A stretch of DNA of 64,000 bases from JAWKHR01 sp041394725 (GCA_041394725.1 JAWKHR010000023.1:38502-102501), one strand, 5' to 3'; counted from the first letter of the stretch, positions 24,976-34,425 are shown. Program-made: numbers and translations. Notes: generated by a model from the sequence alone, not told the origin.

Positions 24976-25638
24976 GTGCCGTACAGCATCACGGAGTCAC
25001 TGGCCCGGCTCGGCCGCGCCACCCGCACGCTCAAGGATCCCGCCGTCGAGAAGATCAGCGACGACACGCGCGAGGATCCCTTCCAGGTTCTCATCGCCAC
25101 GATGCTCTCGGCGCAGACGCGGGATGAGGTCACCGCCGTCGCGTCCGCGCGCCTCTTCCGCGTCGCGCGCACGCCGCGGACGATGGCGGCGCTCACCGAG
25201 GCGCGGATCCGCGACCTCATCTACCCGGTCAGCTTCTACCGCGTCAAGGCGCGCCACGTGCGCGAGACGTGCCGCCAGATCCTCGAGCGCTACGCCGGAC
25301 GCGTGCCCGACACGATGGACGAGCTGCTCACGCTGCCGGGCGTCGGCCGCAAGACCGCGAACCTCGTGCTGATCCTCTCGCACGCCAGCCGCCGCAACAT
25401 CTGCGTGGACACGCACGTGCACCGGATCTCCAACCGCCTCGGCTGGGTGCGGACGAGGACGCCCGATCAGACCGAGCAGGCGCTCTATCGCGTCGTGCCG
25501 CGCCGGTGGTGGCCGAAGGTGAACCTGTTCCTCGTCACGTGGGGCCAGAACGTGTGCCGGCCGGTCTATCCCCGCTGCGGCGCCTGCGTGCTCTCGCGCG
25601 GATGTCCTAGAATCGGGGTCACCAGGGAAGGACGGTGA
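24976..25638 (+). CDS. nth: Endonuclease III (base-excision DNA glycosylase/lyase)
   Basis: Endonuclease III removes oxidised pyrimidines and nicks the abasic site. The 220-residue protein has the helix-hairpin-helix LPGVGRKTANLVL with catalytic Lys (about residue 125), the catalytic Asp in VDTHVHRISNRL (about residue 145) and a complete 4Fe-4S motif C-x6-C-x2-C-x5-C near the C-terminus (CRPVYPRCGAC...C). It starts at GTG 24976, 7 nt after the preceding small gene, so it may share the microcompartment transcript by chance of position. Confidence 0.96.
   Translation: MPYSITESLARLGRATRTLKDPAVEKISDDTREDPFQVLIATMLSAQTRDEVTAVASARLFRVARTPRTMAALTEARIRDLIYPVSFYRVKARHVRETCRQILERYAGRVPDTMDELLTLPGVGRKTANLVLILSHASRRNICVDTHVHRISNRLGWVRTRTPDQTEQALYRVVPRRWWPKVNLFLVTWGQNVCRPVYPRCGACVLSRGCPRIGVTREGR
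25608..25613 (+). promoter_or_regulatory. Possible -10 box (TAGAAT) for the cyclophilin gene
   Basis: TAGAATCGGGGTC occurs 30 nt before ATG 25643 and mirrors the TAGAATCTGGGGTC before yebC. A good ribosome site (AGGGAAGGA) follows. No clear -35 is seen. Confidence 0.3.
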
Positions 25639-25642
25639 CGCG

Positions 25643-26200
25643 ATGACCAGACGGATGACGGCGATCGCCCTCGCGCTCGTGGCGGCATGCCTGACGATGC
25701 CCCCGACCGGCGCGGCGCCGGCGCAGGGGGCCAACCCGGTGATCGTCATGCGGACCCAGAAGGGCACGGTCGAGATCGAGCTCTTCCAGGCGGACGCGCC
25801 GAAGAGCGTGGCCCACATCCTCGACCTCGTGAAGGACAACTTCTATCGCGGCCTCCGGTTCCACCGCGTGGAGGCGTCGCTCGCGCAGTTCGGCGATCCG
25901 GGCACGCGCGACATGTCGCGGATCGACTACTGGGGCCGGGGCGGCAGCGGTCATCCGATCGGCGTGGCCGAGATCTCGAGGAAGTACACGCACCAGCGCG
26001 GCACCGTGGCGCTCGCGCACTCGGGATCGGCGGCGGCCTCCGACAGCCAGCTCTACATCATGAAGCGCGCGAGCCCCAGCCTCGACGGCAAGTTCACGAT
26101 CGTCGGCCGCGTGACGACCGGCATGGACGTGGTGGACACGATCGTCAAGACCGATCGCATCCTGAACATCACGGTCAAAGGGGCAGTCCCGGCGTTCTGA
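25643..26200 (+). CDS. Exported cyclophilin-type peptidyl-prolyl cis-trans isomerase
   Basis: The 185-residue protein begins with a signal peptide (TRRMTAIALALVAACLTMPP, cleavage likely in the Ala/Pro/Gln region near residue 27). It continues with a cyclophilin domain: TQKGTVEIELFQADAPKSV, FYRGLRFHRV (catalytic Arg region), and a compact core ending VVDTIVKTDRI. The usual GFVIQGGDP loop is altered to ASLAQFGDPGT, as in some divergent bacterial members. It is expected in the periplasm helping protein folding. The 3' end overlaps the convergent DUF72 gene by 26 bp. Confidence 0.92.
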   Translation: MTRRMTAIALALVAACLTMPPTGAAPAQGANPVIVMRTQKGTVEIELFQADAPKSVAHILDLVKDNFYRGLRFHRVEASLAQFGDPGTRDMSRIDYWGRGGSGHPIGVAEISRKYTHQRGTVALAHSGSAAASDSQLYIMKRASPSLDGKFTIVGRVTTGMDVVDTIVKTDRILNITVKGAVPAF

Positions 26201-27101
26201 CGAGGCCGGCGAGGTCGGGATACCGCGCGGTCATCTCCGGCGGGTAGTCGCCCGGCACGAGCTGGCCGAGCTGGTGCCGCAGCACCGCCGCGTTGGCCAC
26301 CGCCTTCGCGGAGAAGTGGTTGTTCAGGTAGAGCAGCACGCGGCGCTTCCGCTCCGCCGCGCGCGTGGCGGCCTCGGCGAAGGGCTGCAGCTCGCCGGCC
26401 GAATACTGGTAGTCGTACCGATCCTCCGCCGCGTCGTGGTCCCACCAGGCCGCGGCGTTCCGGCCGTGCAGGCGGATGTAGGTCAGCCCGCCCGGGCCGT
26501 CGTCCGGCGCGTCGAGCGCCTGCCGCACCGAGTCGCGAAACTTCGGCTCGTCGATGAGCACCCAGGCCGCGCCGCGCGCGGCGAGCCGCGCGCGCGTCTC
26601 GTCCGCCGCGTCACTCCAGGACCGGTGACGCAGCTCGACGGCGAGCGGGTAGCCGGCCAGCACCTCGAGCAGCCAGTCGAGATACGCGCGCGTCTCGTCG
26701 CCGGCGTGGAAGCTCGGCGGGAACTGCACCAGGATCGCCGCCAGCCGGTCGGATGCGGCGAGCGGGTCCACGCCGGCGCGGAACAGGTCCACGTCCGCGC
26801 GCGACAGGTCCCAGTCGGTGACGCCGGCGCGGGCGAGATACATGTCCGGATGCGTGAACTTCTGGTACAGCTTCACCGCGAACTGGAACCGTGGCGGCGT
26901 CCGGCGCATCCAGCCGGTCGCCAGGCCGGGCTCCGGCATCCGGTAGAAGGTCGCGTTGACCTCGACGGTGTCGAAATGCTCGGCGTAGTACGCCAGCTCG
27001 TCGAACCCGCGCGGCCGGCGCACGGGATAGAAGACGCCGTTCCAGGTGCCCTTGCCGGTGGGGTAGTGCCAGCCGGAGGTGCCGACCTGGATGGTGGACA
27101 T
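26175..27101 (-). CDS. DUF72 (YecE-like) protein
   Basis: The 308-residue protein has the YecE TIM-barrel signatures: QVGTSGWHYPTGKGTWNGVF at the start, FDTVEVNATFYRMP, RFQFAVKLYQKFTH, LVQFPPSFH, LAVELRHRSW and YIRLHGRNAAAWW. The biochemical role of this widespread family is unknown, though links to DNA or Fe-S metabolism have been proposed. The start ATG is at 27101; the longer ORF begins in intergenic repeats. It is divergent from queE and convergent with the cyclophilin gene. Confidence 0.92.
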   Translation of the reverse strand: MSTIQVGTSGWHYPTGKGTWNGVFYPVRRPRGFDELAYYAEHFDTVEVNATFYRMPEPGLATGWMRRTPPRFQFAVKLYQKFTHPDMYLARAGVTDWDLSRADVDLFRAGVDPLAASDRLAAILVQFPPSFHAGDETRAYLDWLLEVLAGYPLAVELRHRSWSDAADETRARLAARGAAWVLIDEPKFRDSVRQALDAPDDGPGGLTYIRLHGRNAAAWWDHDAAEDRYDYQYSAGELQPFAEAATRAAERKRRVLLYLNNHFSAKAVANAAVLRHQLGQLVPGDYPPEMTARYPDLAGLVRTPGLPL

Positions 27102-27114
27102 CCGGGAATCGTAC

Positions 27115-27166
27115 AGGGTCCCGAGGGTCCCCGAGGACCCCGAAATTGTCGAGTCCCGAGGTCCGA
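27115..27166. repeat. GGGTCC-type heptamer repeats between DUF72 and queE
   Basis: AGGGTCCCGAGGGTCCCCGA and related GAGGACCCC/GAGTCCCGAGG words fill the 102-bp divergent intergenic region. A TTTTTTGCGACAAT stretch (27184-27197) follows and may include the -10 of queE. Confidence 0.55.
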
Positions 27167-27203
27167 AGGAGCTCGGCCCATCTGTTTTTTGCGACAATCA
27201 ACC

Positions 27204-27842
27204 GTGCTCGTCTACGAGATCTACTCCTCCATTCAGGGCGAATCCACGCACGCGGGGCGGCCGTGCGTGTTCGTGCGGCTGGCGGCCTGCGACCTGCGGT
27301 GCCGCTGGTGCGACACGCCCTACGCCTTCACGGGCGGCACGCGGAAGAGTGTGGACGAGGTGCTCGCGGACGTGGCGCGGCTCGGCGTGCGGCTGGTGGA
27401 GCTCACCGGCGGTGAGCCGCTGCTCCAGGCCGAGGCCGTGCCGCTGATGGGGGCGCTCGTCGAACGCGGGTACGAGGTCCTGCTCGAGACCGGGGGCCAT
27501 GTGCCGGTGGACGAGGTGCCGGACGAGGTGGTCACGATCCTCGACGTCAAGTGCCCGGCCAGCGGCGAGGCGCACCGCATGCACTGGCCGAACCTGGACC
27601 AGCTGTCGCCCCGCGACGAGGTGAAGTTCGTGGTCCAGGATCGCGCCGACTTCGACTACGCGCGCGACGTCGTCGCGCGCCACGGGCTCGGCGGGCGGGT
27701 GGCGGCCGTGCTGTTCTCGCCCGTCCACGGCGTGCTGGACCCGGCCGACCTCGCCCGGTGGATCCTCGAGACCGGCGTCCCGGCGCGCCTGCAGCTGCAG
27801 CTCCACAAGACGATCTGGGGCGCCGAGCGGCGGGGGGTCTGA
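27204..27842 (+). CDS. queE: 7-carboxy-7-deazaguanine synthase QueE
   Basis: QueE is the radical-SAM enzyme that makes 7-carboxy-7-deazaguanine for queuosine and other deazapurines. The 212-residue protein begins LVYEIYSSIQGESTHAGRP, has the radical-SAM cysteines in CDLRCRWCDTPYAF (C-x3-C-x2-C, about residues 29-36), the LTGGEPLLQ motif and VLLETGGH. The GTG start at 27204 fits the family N-terminus. Its TGA overlaps the queC ATG by one base (TGATG). With queC downstream and queA at 10445 it marks a queuosine pathway; queD and queF are not in the window. Confidence 0.96.
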   Translation: MLVYEIYSSIQGESTHAGRPCVFVRLAACDLRCRWCDTPYAFTGGTRKSVDEVLADVARLGVRLVELTGGEPLLQAEAVPLMGALVERGYEVLLETGGHVPVDEVPDEVVTILDVKCPASGEAHRMHWPNLDQLSPRDEVKFVVQDRADFDYARDVVARHGLGGRVAAVLFSPVHGVLDPADLARWILETGVPARLQLQLHKTIWGAERRGV

Positions 27843-28534
27843 TGCCCGGCGCGGTCGTGCTCCTGTCGGGCGGGCTCGATTCGACCACCGCGGCGGCCTA
27901 CGCGAAGCGCGAGGGATGGACGCTGCACGCCCTCACCGTCCGCTACGGCCAGGTGCACCAGGCGGAGATCGACGCGGCGCGCCGCGTCGCGGCGTTCCTG
28001 GGCGTCGCGCGTCACGTCGAGCTCGACGTCGATCTCGCCGCGTTCGGCGGGTCGGCGCTGGTCGGCGACGGCGCGGTGCCGAAGGACCGCGCGCTCGAGC
28101 CGACCGGGACCGCGACGGACATCCCGGCCACCTACGTGCCGGCGCGCAACACGATCCTGCTCGCGCTCGCGCTCGGGTGGGCCGAGGTCCTGGGCGCGGA
28201 GCGCATCGTCATCGGCGTCAACGCCCTCGACTACTCCGGCTACCCGGATTGCCGGCCGGCGTTCATCGCGGCGTTCGACTACCTGGCGTCGCTTGCGACG
28301 AAGGCCGGCGTCGAGGGCCACCCGCCGCGGGTCTGGGCGCCGCTCCAGGATCTCACCAAGGCGGGCATCGTCCGGCTCGGCGTGGAACTCGGCGTGGACT
28401 TCGGCCTCACACACAGCTGCTACGACCCGTCGCCCGGCGGCCGCCCCTGTGGACGCTGCGACAGTTGCCGGCTCCGGGCGCGCGGCTTCGCCGAGGCCGG
28501 GGTGACGGACCCGGTGTTGTCAGCGGAGGGCTGA
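27842..28534 (+). CDS. queC: 7-cyano-7-deazaguanine synthase QueC
   Basis: QueC converts 7-carboxy-7-deazaguanine to preQ0 with ATP and ammonia. The 230-residue protein has the PP-loop motif LLSGGLDSTTAAA (about residue 7), the VPARNTILLALALGWAE segment, GVNALDYSGYPDCRP and a C-terminal zinc site (HSCYDPSPGGRPCGRCDSC). ATG 27842 directly follows queE and the pair is translationally coupled. The gene is intact and of normal length. Confidence 0.97.
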   Translation: MPGAVVLLSGGLDSTTAAAYAKREGWTLHALTVRYGQVHQAEIDAARRVAAFLGVARHVELDVDLAAFGGSALVGDGAVPKDRALEPTGTATDIPATYVPARNTILLALALGWAEVLGAERIVIGVNALDYSGYPDCRPAFIAAFDYLASLATKAGVEGHPPRVWAPLQDLTKAGIVRLGVELGVDFGLTHSCYDPSPGGRPCGRCDSCRLRARGFAEAGVTDPVLSAEG

Positions 28535-28557
28535 CCGGCAAGAATAGGCGCCTTCCC

Positions 28558-30003
28558 GTGGCCAGGCCGTTCAGAGAACAGTTCGCCGTCGCGACGCTGG
28601 TGCTGCTGGTGCCGGTGTCGGCGATCATGGTCTGGGCCGCCAACCGGACCTATCAGGCCCAGCTCGCGGCGCTCGACGTGGAAGCCAGCCGGCTGGCGGC
28701 GGCCATCGTCGCGCACGTCGAGCATGCCGACGTCGCGACCGGCGCGGACCTCGTTCCGTTCCTGATGGCCATGGATCGCGGGCCGTCGGTGATCACCGTG
28801 CGCGACGCGCAGGCGGGCGTCGTGGTCGAGTGCCGGTCGTCCGCCGCGGGCGGGACCGGGCAGTGCCTGGCCGGCGCGGCCCTGCCGCCGCCGCCCGTCG
28901 AGCTGACCGGCCCCCAGCCGCAGGACGTTTCCCGCCTGGGCTGGAAGGTCCAGGTCCAGTTCCCGAACGGCATCGCCTACCAGGCCATGACGCCCATCTA
29001 CTACCGGACGATCGCCATCGCGGGCCTGGCGACGCTCATCGTCCTCGGCTTCGAGGCGCTGTTCGTGCGCCGGTATCTGCGGTCCTTCACGCGCCTCGAG
29101 CGCGCCGCGGATCGCGTCGGCCAGGGCGACCTGCGGACGCCGCCGCGCGAGCCGATGCCGTCGCGCGAGCTGGAGCACGTGCGCGACGCGTTCCGCGACA
29201 TGGTGGACAAGCTGCGCGACGCGCGCGAGGCCATCGCCCGCCAGGTGGAGGAAGAGCGGAGGATGCGGCGCGAGGTCGAGATGCTGCAGCAGCAGGTGAT
29301 CCGGCAGGAGCGGCTCGCGGCCATCGGCCTGCTCCTCTCGGGCATCGCGCACGAGCTGAACAACCCGCTCCAGGCCATCTCCGGCTTCGCCGAGCTGCTC
29401 CAGCGTGACCCGGACGTCCGCGCCGACGTGCGCGACGACCTGGCGCTCATCCAGAAGGAGAGCGCGCGCGCGAGCGGCATCATCCGCAACCTCTCGCGCT
29501 TCAGCCGGCAGCAGCACACGTCGCCGACGACCGTGTACCTCACCGACGTCGTGGCCTCGGTCGTCGAGTTGCGCCAGCGCCGGATGCAGGAGCAGGGCGT
29601 GCAGCTGACCGTCGAGGAGCGGGCGACGCGGCCCGTGACCGCGGTCCACACCGAACTGCAGCAGGTGCTGCTGAACTTCGTCGTCAACGCGGAGCAGGCG
29701 TTCGGCGTCGTGGCGCCGGGGGACCGGCGCATCGCGATCCGGACGCGCGACACGGCCGACGGGGTCGAGCTGCAGGTCGAGGACTCCGGGCCGGGCGTGC
29801 TGCCCGAGGACGAATCGAAGCTCTTCCAGCCGTTCTTCACCACCAAGCCCGTGGGCGAGGGGACGGGGCTCGGCCTGTCGGTCAGCTACGGCATCATCCA
29901 GTCGTTCGGCGGGACGATCGGCTACCGGCGCGGCGCGATGGGCGGCGCGCTGTTCCACTTCGAGCTGCCGTCACCGCCCGACCCGCCCCGGAGGACCTCG
30001 TGA
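28558..30003 (+). CDS. Membrane sensor histidine kinase (orphan)
   Basis: The 481-residue protein has an N-terminal membrane helix (about residues 8-28), an extracytoplasmic sensor region with two isolated Cys (ECRSS, GQCLAG), a second helix (about 155-175), a HAMP-like region (RRYLRSFTRLERAADRVG), a coiled coil, and a HisKA domain with GIAHELNNPLQAISG (phospho-His about residue 265). The ATPase domain follows, with NFVVNAEQAF, VEDSGPGV and GEGTGLGLSVSYGI. No response regulator is adjacent, so its partner is unknown. GTG 28558 is the chosen start because upstream codons are antiparallel to queC. Its stop overlaps the next start by 4 bp (GTGA). Confidence 0.92.
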   Translation: MARPFREQFAVATLVLLVPVSAIMVWAANRTYQAQLAALDVEASRLAAAIVAHVEHADVATGADLVPFLMAMDRGPSVITVRDAQAGVVVECRSSAAGGTGQCLAGAALPPPPVELTGPQPQDVSRLGWKVQVQFPNGIAYQAMTPIYYRTIAIAGLATLIVLGFEALFVRRYLRSFTRLERAADRVGQGDLRTPPREPMPSRELEHVRDAFRDMVDKLRDAREAIARQVEEERRMRREVEMLQQQVIRQERLAAIGLLLSGIAHELNNPLQAISGFAELLQRDPDVRADVRDDLALIQKESARASGIIRNLSRFSRQQHTSPTTVYLTDVVASVVELRQRRMQEQGVQLTVEERATRPVTAVHTELQQVLLNFVVNAEQAFGVVAPGDRRIAIRTRDTADGVELQVEDSGPGVLPEDESKLFQPFFTTKPVGEGTGLGLSVSYGIIQSFGGTIGYRRGAMGGALFHFELPSPPDPPRRTS

Positions 30004-31211
30004 CGACCCGTCTCTACTACACCGACGCCCTGCGGTTCCGGTTCGACGCCACGGTGCGCGCGTGCGAGGCGACCGACGGCGGCTTCGCCGTCACCCTCGA
30101 TCGCACGGCCTTCTACCCGACGTCGGGCGGACAGCCGTTCGACACCGGCCGGCTGGGCGGGGCGCGCGTGATCGACGTCGTCGATCGCGAGCCCGACGAG
30201 GTCGTGCACCTCGTCGACGCGCCGCTCGAGCCGGGGACGACGGTCGAGGGCGAGGTCGACGCGACGCGCCGGTTCGACCACATGCAGCAGCACACCGGCC
30301 AGCACGTCCTCTCCGCGGCGTTCGAGCGCACCTGCGGGGTGGCCACCACCAGCTTTCACCTGGGCGCCGAGACCGCGACGATCGACCTGGCCCGGGAGGT
30401 CTCGGCCGACGAGGTCGCGCGCGCCGAGGCCGAGGCCTGCCGCGTCGTCTTCGAGAACCACCCGGTGACGGTCCGGTTCGTCGGCGAGGCCGAGGCGGCG
30501 GACCTGCCGCTGCGGAAGGAGTCGAAGCGGACGGGCACGCTGCGGCTGGTCGAGATCGCCGACGTCGATCTCTCGGCCTGCGGCGGCACCCACGTGCCCG
30601 AGACCGGCCGCATCGGCCTGATCGCGGTGGCCGGATGGGAACGCTTCAAGGGCGCGACGCGGGTCACCTTCGTCTGCGGCGGCCGCGCGCGGCGATCGCA
30701 CGGCCGGCTGCGCGACGTCGTGGCCGCTGGTGCCCGGGTCCTGTCGGTGGCCGGAGACGACCTGCCGGCGTCGGTCGAACGTCTGCTGGCGGACACCAAG
30801 GCGCTGCAGCGGCAGGTGAAGCGGCAGGGCGAGGAGCTGGCCGTGTCCCGCGCGGCGCGGTCTCTCGCCGAGGCGGAGACCAGCGGGGCGGTGCGCGTCG
30901 TCTTAAGGGCCGAGCCCGATCTCGACGCGGGCGGCCTGAAGGCGCTGGCGTCCGCGATCGTCCAGACGCCGGGCTGCGTCGTGGTCCTCGTGGGGGGCGG
31001 CGGCGACGGCGCACCGGCGCCGGTCGTCGCGGCGCGATCGGCCGACGTCGGCTGGGATGCGGGCGCGTGGGTCAAGGCCGCCGCGGCGGCCACGGGCGGG
31101 CGAGGCGGCGGTCGGCCCGAGTTCGCGCAGGGCGGGCTGCCCGCGCCGGCTGCCACGATTTTGTCACTGGCGCGGGCGGACCTCGATGAACGCGCATCCG
31201 CCGGCGCCTGA
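30000..31211 (+). CDS. Alanyl-tRNA editing protein (AlaX-L type, with DHHA1 domain)
   Basis: The 403-residue protein resembles the editing half of alanyl-tRNA synthetase as a free-standing deacylase that clears Ser- or Gly-tRNA-Ala. It begins TTRLYYTDALRFRFDATV, has FYPTSGGQPFDTG, the zinc motif HMQQHTGQH (about residue 94), the second zinc half CGGTHVPETG (about residue 193), a coiled coil around 260-300 and a C-terminal DHHA1-like domain with a Gly-rich loop (VVLVGGGGDG). The length fits AlaX-L. The GTG start overlaps the histidine kinase stop. Confidence 0.9.
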   Translation: MTTRLYYTDALRFRFDATVRACEATDGGFAVTLDRTAFYPTSGGQPFDTGRLGGARVIDVVDREPDEVVHLVDAPLEPGTTVEGEVDATRRFDHMQQHTGQHVLSAAFERTCGVATTSFHLGAETATIDLAREVSADEVARAEAEACRVVFENHPVTVRFVGEAEAADLPLRKESKRTGTLRLVEIADVDLSACGGTHVPETGRIGLIAVAGWERFKGATRVTFVCGGRARRSHGRLRDVVAAGARVLSVAGDDLPASVERLLADTKALQRQVKRQGEELAVSRAARSLAEAETSGAVRVVLRAEPDLDAGGLKALASAIVQTPGCVVVLVGGGGDGAPAPVVAARSADVGWDAGAWVKAAAAATGGRGGGRPEFAQGGLPAPAATILSLARADLDERASAGA

Positions 31212-31289
31212 GGCGGTCACCGATCCCGGATCGCGGCGGCGGGGCGCCCGCGATCGGTGGATCAGATCGGATACAATCGGCTGCATTCC

Positions 31290-33593
31290 GTGTTCGAGAC
31301 GCTCTTTTCATTCCTGTTCAAGTACCCCCGGCTGGTCTTTGAACAGGGCGACTTCGTGTTCGGCGCGACCCGATCGATGTCGCTGGCCGCGATCGTCATC
31401 GCGCTCGCGGCGGCGTACGCGATCTGGACGTATCGCCAGCTCGTGCTCGTCCGGGGCCGCGACCGCGCGACGCTGCTCGCGATCCGGACGGCGCTCTTCG
31501 GCCTGGTCGTCTTCGGCCTGCTGCAGCCGATGCTGCTCCTCAAGGTCGCGATTCCGCAGCAGAACTTCGTCGGGGTCCTGCTCGACGACTCGCGCAGCAT
31601 GCAGGTGGCCGACGTGGACGGCGGCCCGCGCAGCGGCTTCGTCCTCGACCGGTTCGGCCGGACCGACAGCCCGATCCTGACCGAGCTCGGCAAGCGGTTC
31701 ACGCTGCGCGTCTACCGGTTCTCCTCGTCGGCCGAACGGCTGCAGTCGACCTCCGACCTCACGTTCGCCGGCACGGGCACGCGGCTGGGCGACGCGGTGG
31801 ATCGCGCGCGCGACGAGCTGACCGGGTTGCCGGTGGCGGGCCTGGTGGTCGTCTCGGACGGCGCGGACAACGCGGGCGACTCGATCGACGAGTCGCTGGC
31901 CGCGCTCCGGGCGCAGGCGATCCCGGTGTTCACGGTCGGCGTGGGCGAGGAGCGCCTCTCGCGCGACGTCCAGGTCACGCGCGTCAACCTGCCGCGCCGC
32001 GTGCTGAAAGGCACGGCGCTCGTCATCGACGTCGTCGTCACCCAGACGGGCTACGCCGGCCGCACGGTGCCGCTCGTCGTGGAGGATGCCGGCCGGGTCG
32101 TGAGCGAGCAGGAGATCACCCTGCCGCCCGACGGCGAGTCCGAGACGGTGCGCGTGCGCTTCAAGGCCAGCGAGAAGGGCCCGCGCGTGTTCCGGTTCCG
32201 CATCCCGGCCCAGGCCGGCGAGGAGGTCCCGCAGAACAACCAGCGCGACCTGCTGACCGAGGTCTACGACGGCCGCCAGAAGATCCTCTACCTCGAGGGC
32301 GAGCCGCGCCCCGAGGCGAAGTTCGTCCGGCTCGCGACGGCCGACGACGAGAACATCCAGGTCGTGCTGCTGCAGCGCACGGCGGAAGCCACGGTCCGCG
32401 TGCCGGACAAGTTCCTCCGCCTGGGCGTCGACAGCGGCGAGGAGCTCATCAACGGGTTCCCGACGACGCGCGAGGAGCTGTACGAGTACCGGGCGATCAT
32501 CCTCGGCACGATCGAGGCCGGCGCGTTCACGCCCGACCAGCAGCGGATGCTCGAGGACTTCGTGGACGTGCGCGGCGGCACGCTGCTCGCGCTCGGCGGT
32601 CGCCGGTCGTTCTCCGAGGGCGGCTGGGGCGGCACGCCGCTGTCGAACGCGCTGCCCGTGACGCTCGACCGGGGCGTGCGGCCGCCGTTCGACCCGCCGC
32701 TCGAGGTGGTCGTGCGGCCCACGCCGGCCGGCGCGAGCCATCCGGCGACGCAGATTGCCGACACCGAGGCCAACAACGCCGCGAAGTGGCGCGACCTGCC
32801 GCCGCTCACGATTCTCAACGGCCTCGGCGCGGTCAAGCCCGGCGCCAACGTGCTGCTGACCGGCATCGACGAGCGTGGCCGCGAGCAGGTCGTCCTCGCG
32901 CACCAGCGCTACGGCCGCGGCAAGGCCATGGTGCTCACGCCGCAGGACACCTGGCTCTGGCGCATGCACGCGAAGATGGCGCTCGAGGACACCACGCACT
33001 TCACCTTCTGGCAGCGGCTGACGCGCTGGATGGTCGACGACGTGCCCGAGCGCGTGATGGCATCCACCTCGCCCGACACGGTCGAGCGCGGGGACCCGTT
33101 CACGATCAACGCCGAGGTCCTCGACAAGGAGTACAAGGGCATCAACGACGGCCGCATCACCGCGCGCGTCACGCAGCCGTCGGGCCGGGTCGAGGAGATC
33201 CCGCTCGACTGGACGGTGGAGCAGGACGGCGAGTACCGCGGCCGGTTCACGCCGACCGAGGATGGCGTGCACACGATCGCGATTGGCGGCACGTCGCGCG
33301 ACGGCGGCGACGTCGGGCGCGGCACGGTCAGCATCCGGGTGGCGCCGAGCGAGGCCGAGTACTTCGACGCGGCGATGCGCGCGCCGCTGCTGCGCCGGAT
33401 CGCCGAGGAGACGAAGGGCCGGTTCCTCCGCGCGAACGAGACCGACCAGCTGGCCGACGCGATCAGCTACAGCGGCAGCGGCATCACGGTGGTCGAGGAG
33501 CGCGAGCTCTGGGACATGCCGATCCTGCTGATCGTGCTGCTCGGCCTGATGGGATCCGAGTGGCTGTACCGCCGGGCGAAGGGCCTGGCCTAG
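31290..33593 (+). CDS. Large membrane protein with VWA and glutamine amidotransferase-like domains
   Basis: The 767-residue protein has two N-terminal membrane helices (within residues 28-90), a von Willebrand A-like domain with a MIDAS motif LLDDSRSMQVAD and VVVSDGADNAGD, Ig-like beta regions, and a class-I-amidotransferase-like domain (residues about 330-560, YLEGEPRPEAKFVR to RYGRGKAMVLTPQ) that appears to lack a catalytic Cys. A C-terminal membrane helix (PILLIVLLGLMGSEWLY) follows. This combination is typical of BatA/BatB-linked loci. I place the start at GTG 31290; an in-frame GTG at 31257 is possible, but TACAAT at 31272-31277 looks like a -10. It heads the operon ending at 42482. Confidence 0.85.
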   Translation: MFETLFSFLFKYPRLVFEQGDFVFGATRSMSLAAIVIALAAAYAIWTYRQLVLVRGRDRATLLAIRTALFGLVVFGLLQPMLLLKVAIPQQNFVGVLLDDSRSMQVADVDGGPRSGFVLDRFGRTDSPILTELGKRFTLRVYRFSSSAERLQSTSDLTFAGTGTRLGDAVDRARDELTGLPVAGLVVVSDGADNAGDSIDESLAALRAQAIPVFTVGVGEERLSRDVQVTRVNLPRRVLKGTALVIDVVVTQTGYAGRTVPLVVEDAGRVVSEQEITLPPDGESETVRVRFKASEKGPRVFRFRIPAQAGEEVPQNNQRDLLTEVYDGRQKILYLEGEPRPEAKFVRLATADDENIQVVLLQRTAEATVRVPDKFLRLGVDSGEELINGFPTTREELYEYRAIILGTIEAGAFTPDQQRMLEDFVDVRGGTLLALGGRRSFSEGGWGGTPLSNALPVTLDRGVRPPFDPPLEVVVRPTPAGASHPATQIADTEANNAAKWRDLPPLTILNGLGAVKPGANVLLTGIDERGREQVVLAHQRYGRGKAMVLTPQDTWLWRMHAKMALEDTTHFTFWQRLTRWMVDDVPERVMASTSPDTVERGDPFTINAEVLDKEYKGINDGRITARVTQPSGRVEEIPLDWTVEQDGEYRGRFTPTEDGVHTIAIGGTSRDGGDVGRGTVSIRVAPSEAEYFDAAMRAPLLRRIAEETKGRFLRANETDQLADAISYSGSGITVVEERELWDMPILLIVLLGLMGSEWLYRRAKGLA

Positions 33594-33648
33594 GACGAAG
33601 ACGCCGCGCCGGCTCCGCTCCCGGGGCCGGACGGCACGCGAGGCGCGT

Positions 33649-34425
33649 ATGACGACGAAGCGGATTCGCGCGGCGGTGGTGCTCGGCGTGGTCGCGGTGG
33701 CGACCGTCGCGGCCGCGACGATCTCCGCCCAGCGCGGCGGCGGCTTCCGGCAGCGGTTCGCCCCGCAGAATTTCGCCCCGCCCGTCCGCTACGACGGCAA
33801 GTTCGTCTTCGTCCGGATGAGCTATCCCTACGTCGGCCGCGGCATGCCGCCGTGGTCCCACGACTACCCGACGGGCGAGACGCACTTCATGCGGATCCTC
33901 AGCACGATCACCAACGTGTGGTCGCACGTCGAGGAGTCCAGCATCCTCTCGTTCAGCGACCCCGAGATGTTCAAGTTCCCGCTCGTCTACCTGTGCGAGC
34001 CGGGCTACTGGGAACTCACCGAGACCGAGGTCAAGGCGTTGCGCTCCTACCTGCTCAAGGGCGGCTTCATGGTCGTCGACGACTTCCCGAGCTGGGCGTG
34101 GGGACAGTTCGACTTCACCATGAGCCGCGTGTTCCCGGGCCTGCAGTGGATCGAGCTCGACGAGACGCACCCGATCTTCCACACGTTCTTCGAGATCAAC
34201 CCGTTCAACGTGATCCCGCCCTACGCGCAGCTCGGCGGGAAGCCGAAGTTCATGGCGCTCTTCGAGGACAACGACCCGACGAAGCGCATGTACGCGATTG
34301 CGAACTACCAGAACGACATCTCCGAGTTCTGGGAGTTCTCCGAGACCGGCTGGCAGCCCGTGGACCTGACGAACGAGGCGTACAAGATCGGCGTCAACGA
34401 GTTCGTGTACGGGCTGACGCACTAG
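33649..34425 (+). CDS. Exported DUF4159 domain protein
   Basis: The 258-residue protein begins with a signal peptide (IRAAVVLGVVAVATVAAATI, residues 6-25) and continues with a DUF4159 domain: FVFVRMSYPYVGRG, DYPTGETHFMRILSTIT, PLVYLCEPGYWELTETEVKA, GGFMVVDDF and the C-terminal YKIGVNEFVYGLTH. DUF4159 proteins accompany MoxR/DUF58/VWA operons and have a degenerate amidotransferase-like fold; function is unknown. It precedes moxR by 43 nt, in which GGGTCCCAGGGTCC (34426-34439) repeats the heptamer family. Confidence 0.9.
   Translation: MTTKRIRAAVVLGVVAVATVAAATISAQRGGGFRQRFAPQNFAPPVRYDGKFVFVRMSYPYVGRGMPPWSHDYPTGETHFMRILSTITNVWSHVEESSILSFSDPEMFKFPLVYLCEPGYWELTETEVKALRSYLLKGGFMVVDDFPSWAWGQFDFTMSRVFPGLQWIELDETHPIFHTFFEINPFNVIPPYAQLGGKPKFMALFEDNDPTKRMYAIANYQNDISEFWEFSETGWQPVDLTNEAYKIGVNEFVYGLTH

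Noticed and set aside
27102..27203. preQ1 riboswitch before queE
   Set aside because: No short H-type pseudoknot aptamer pattern could be seen; the gap is filled by GGGTCC heptamers.
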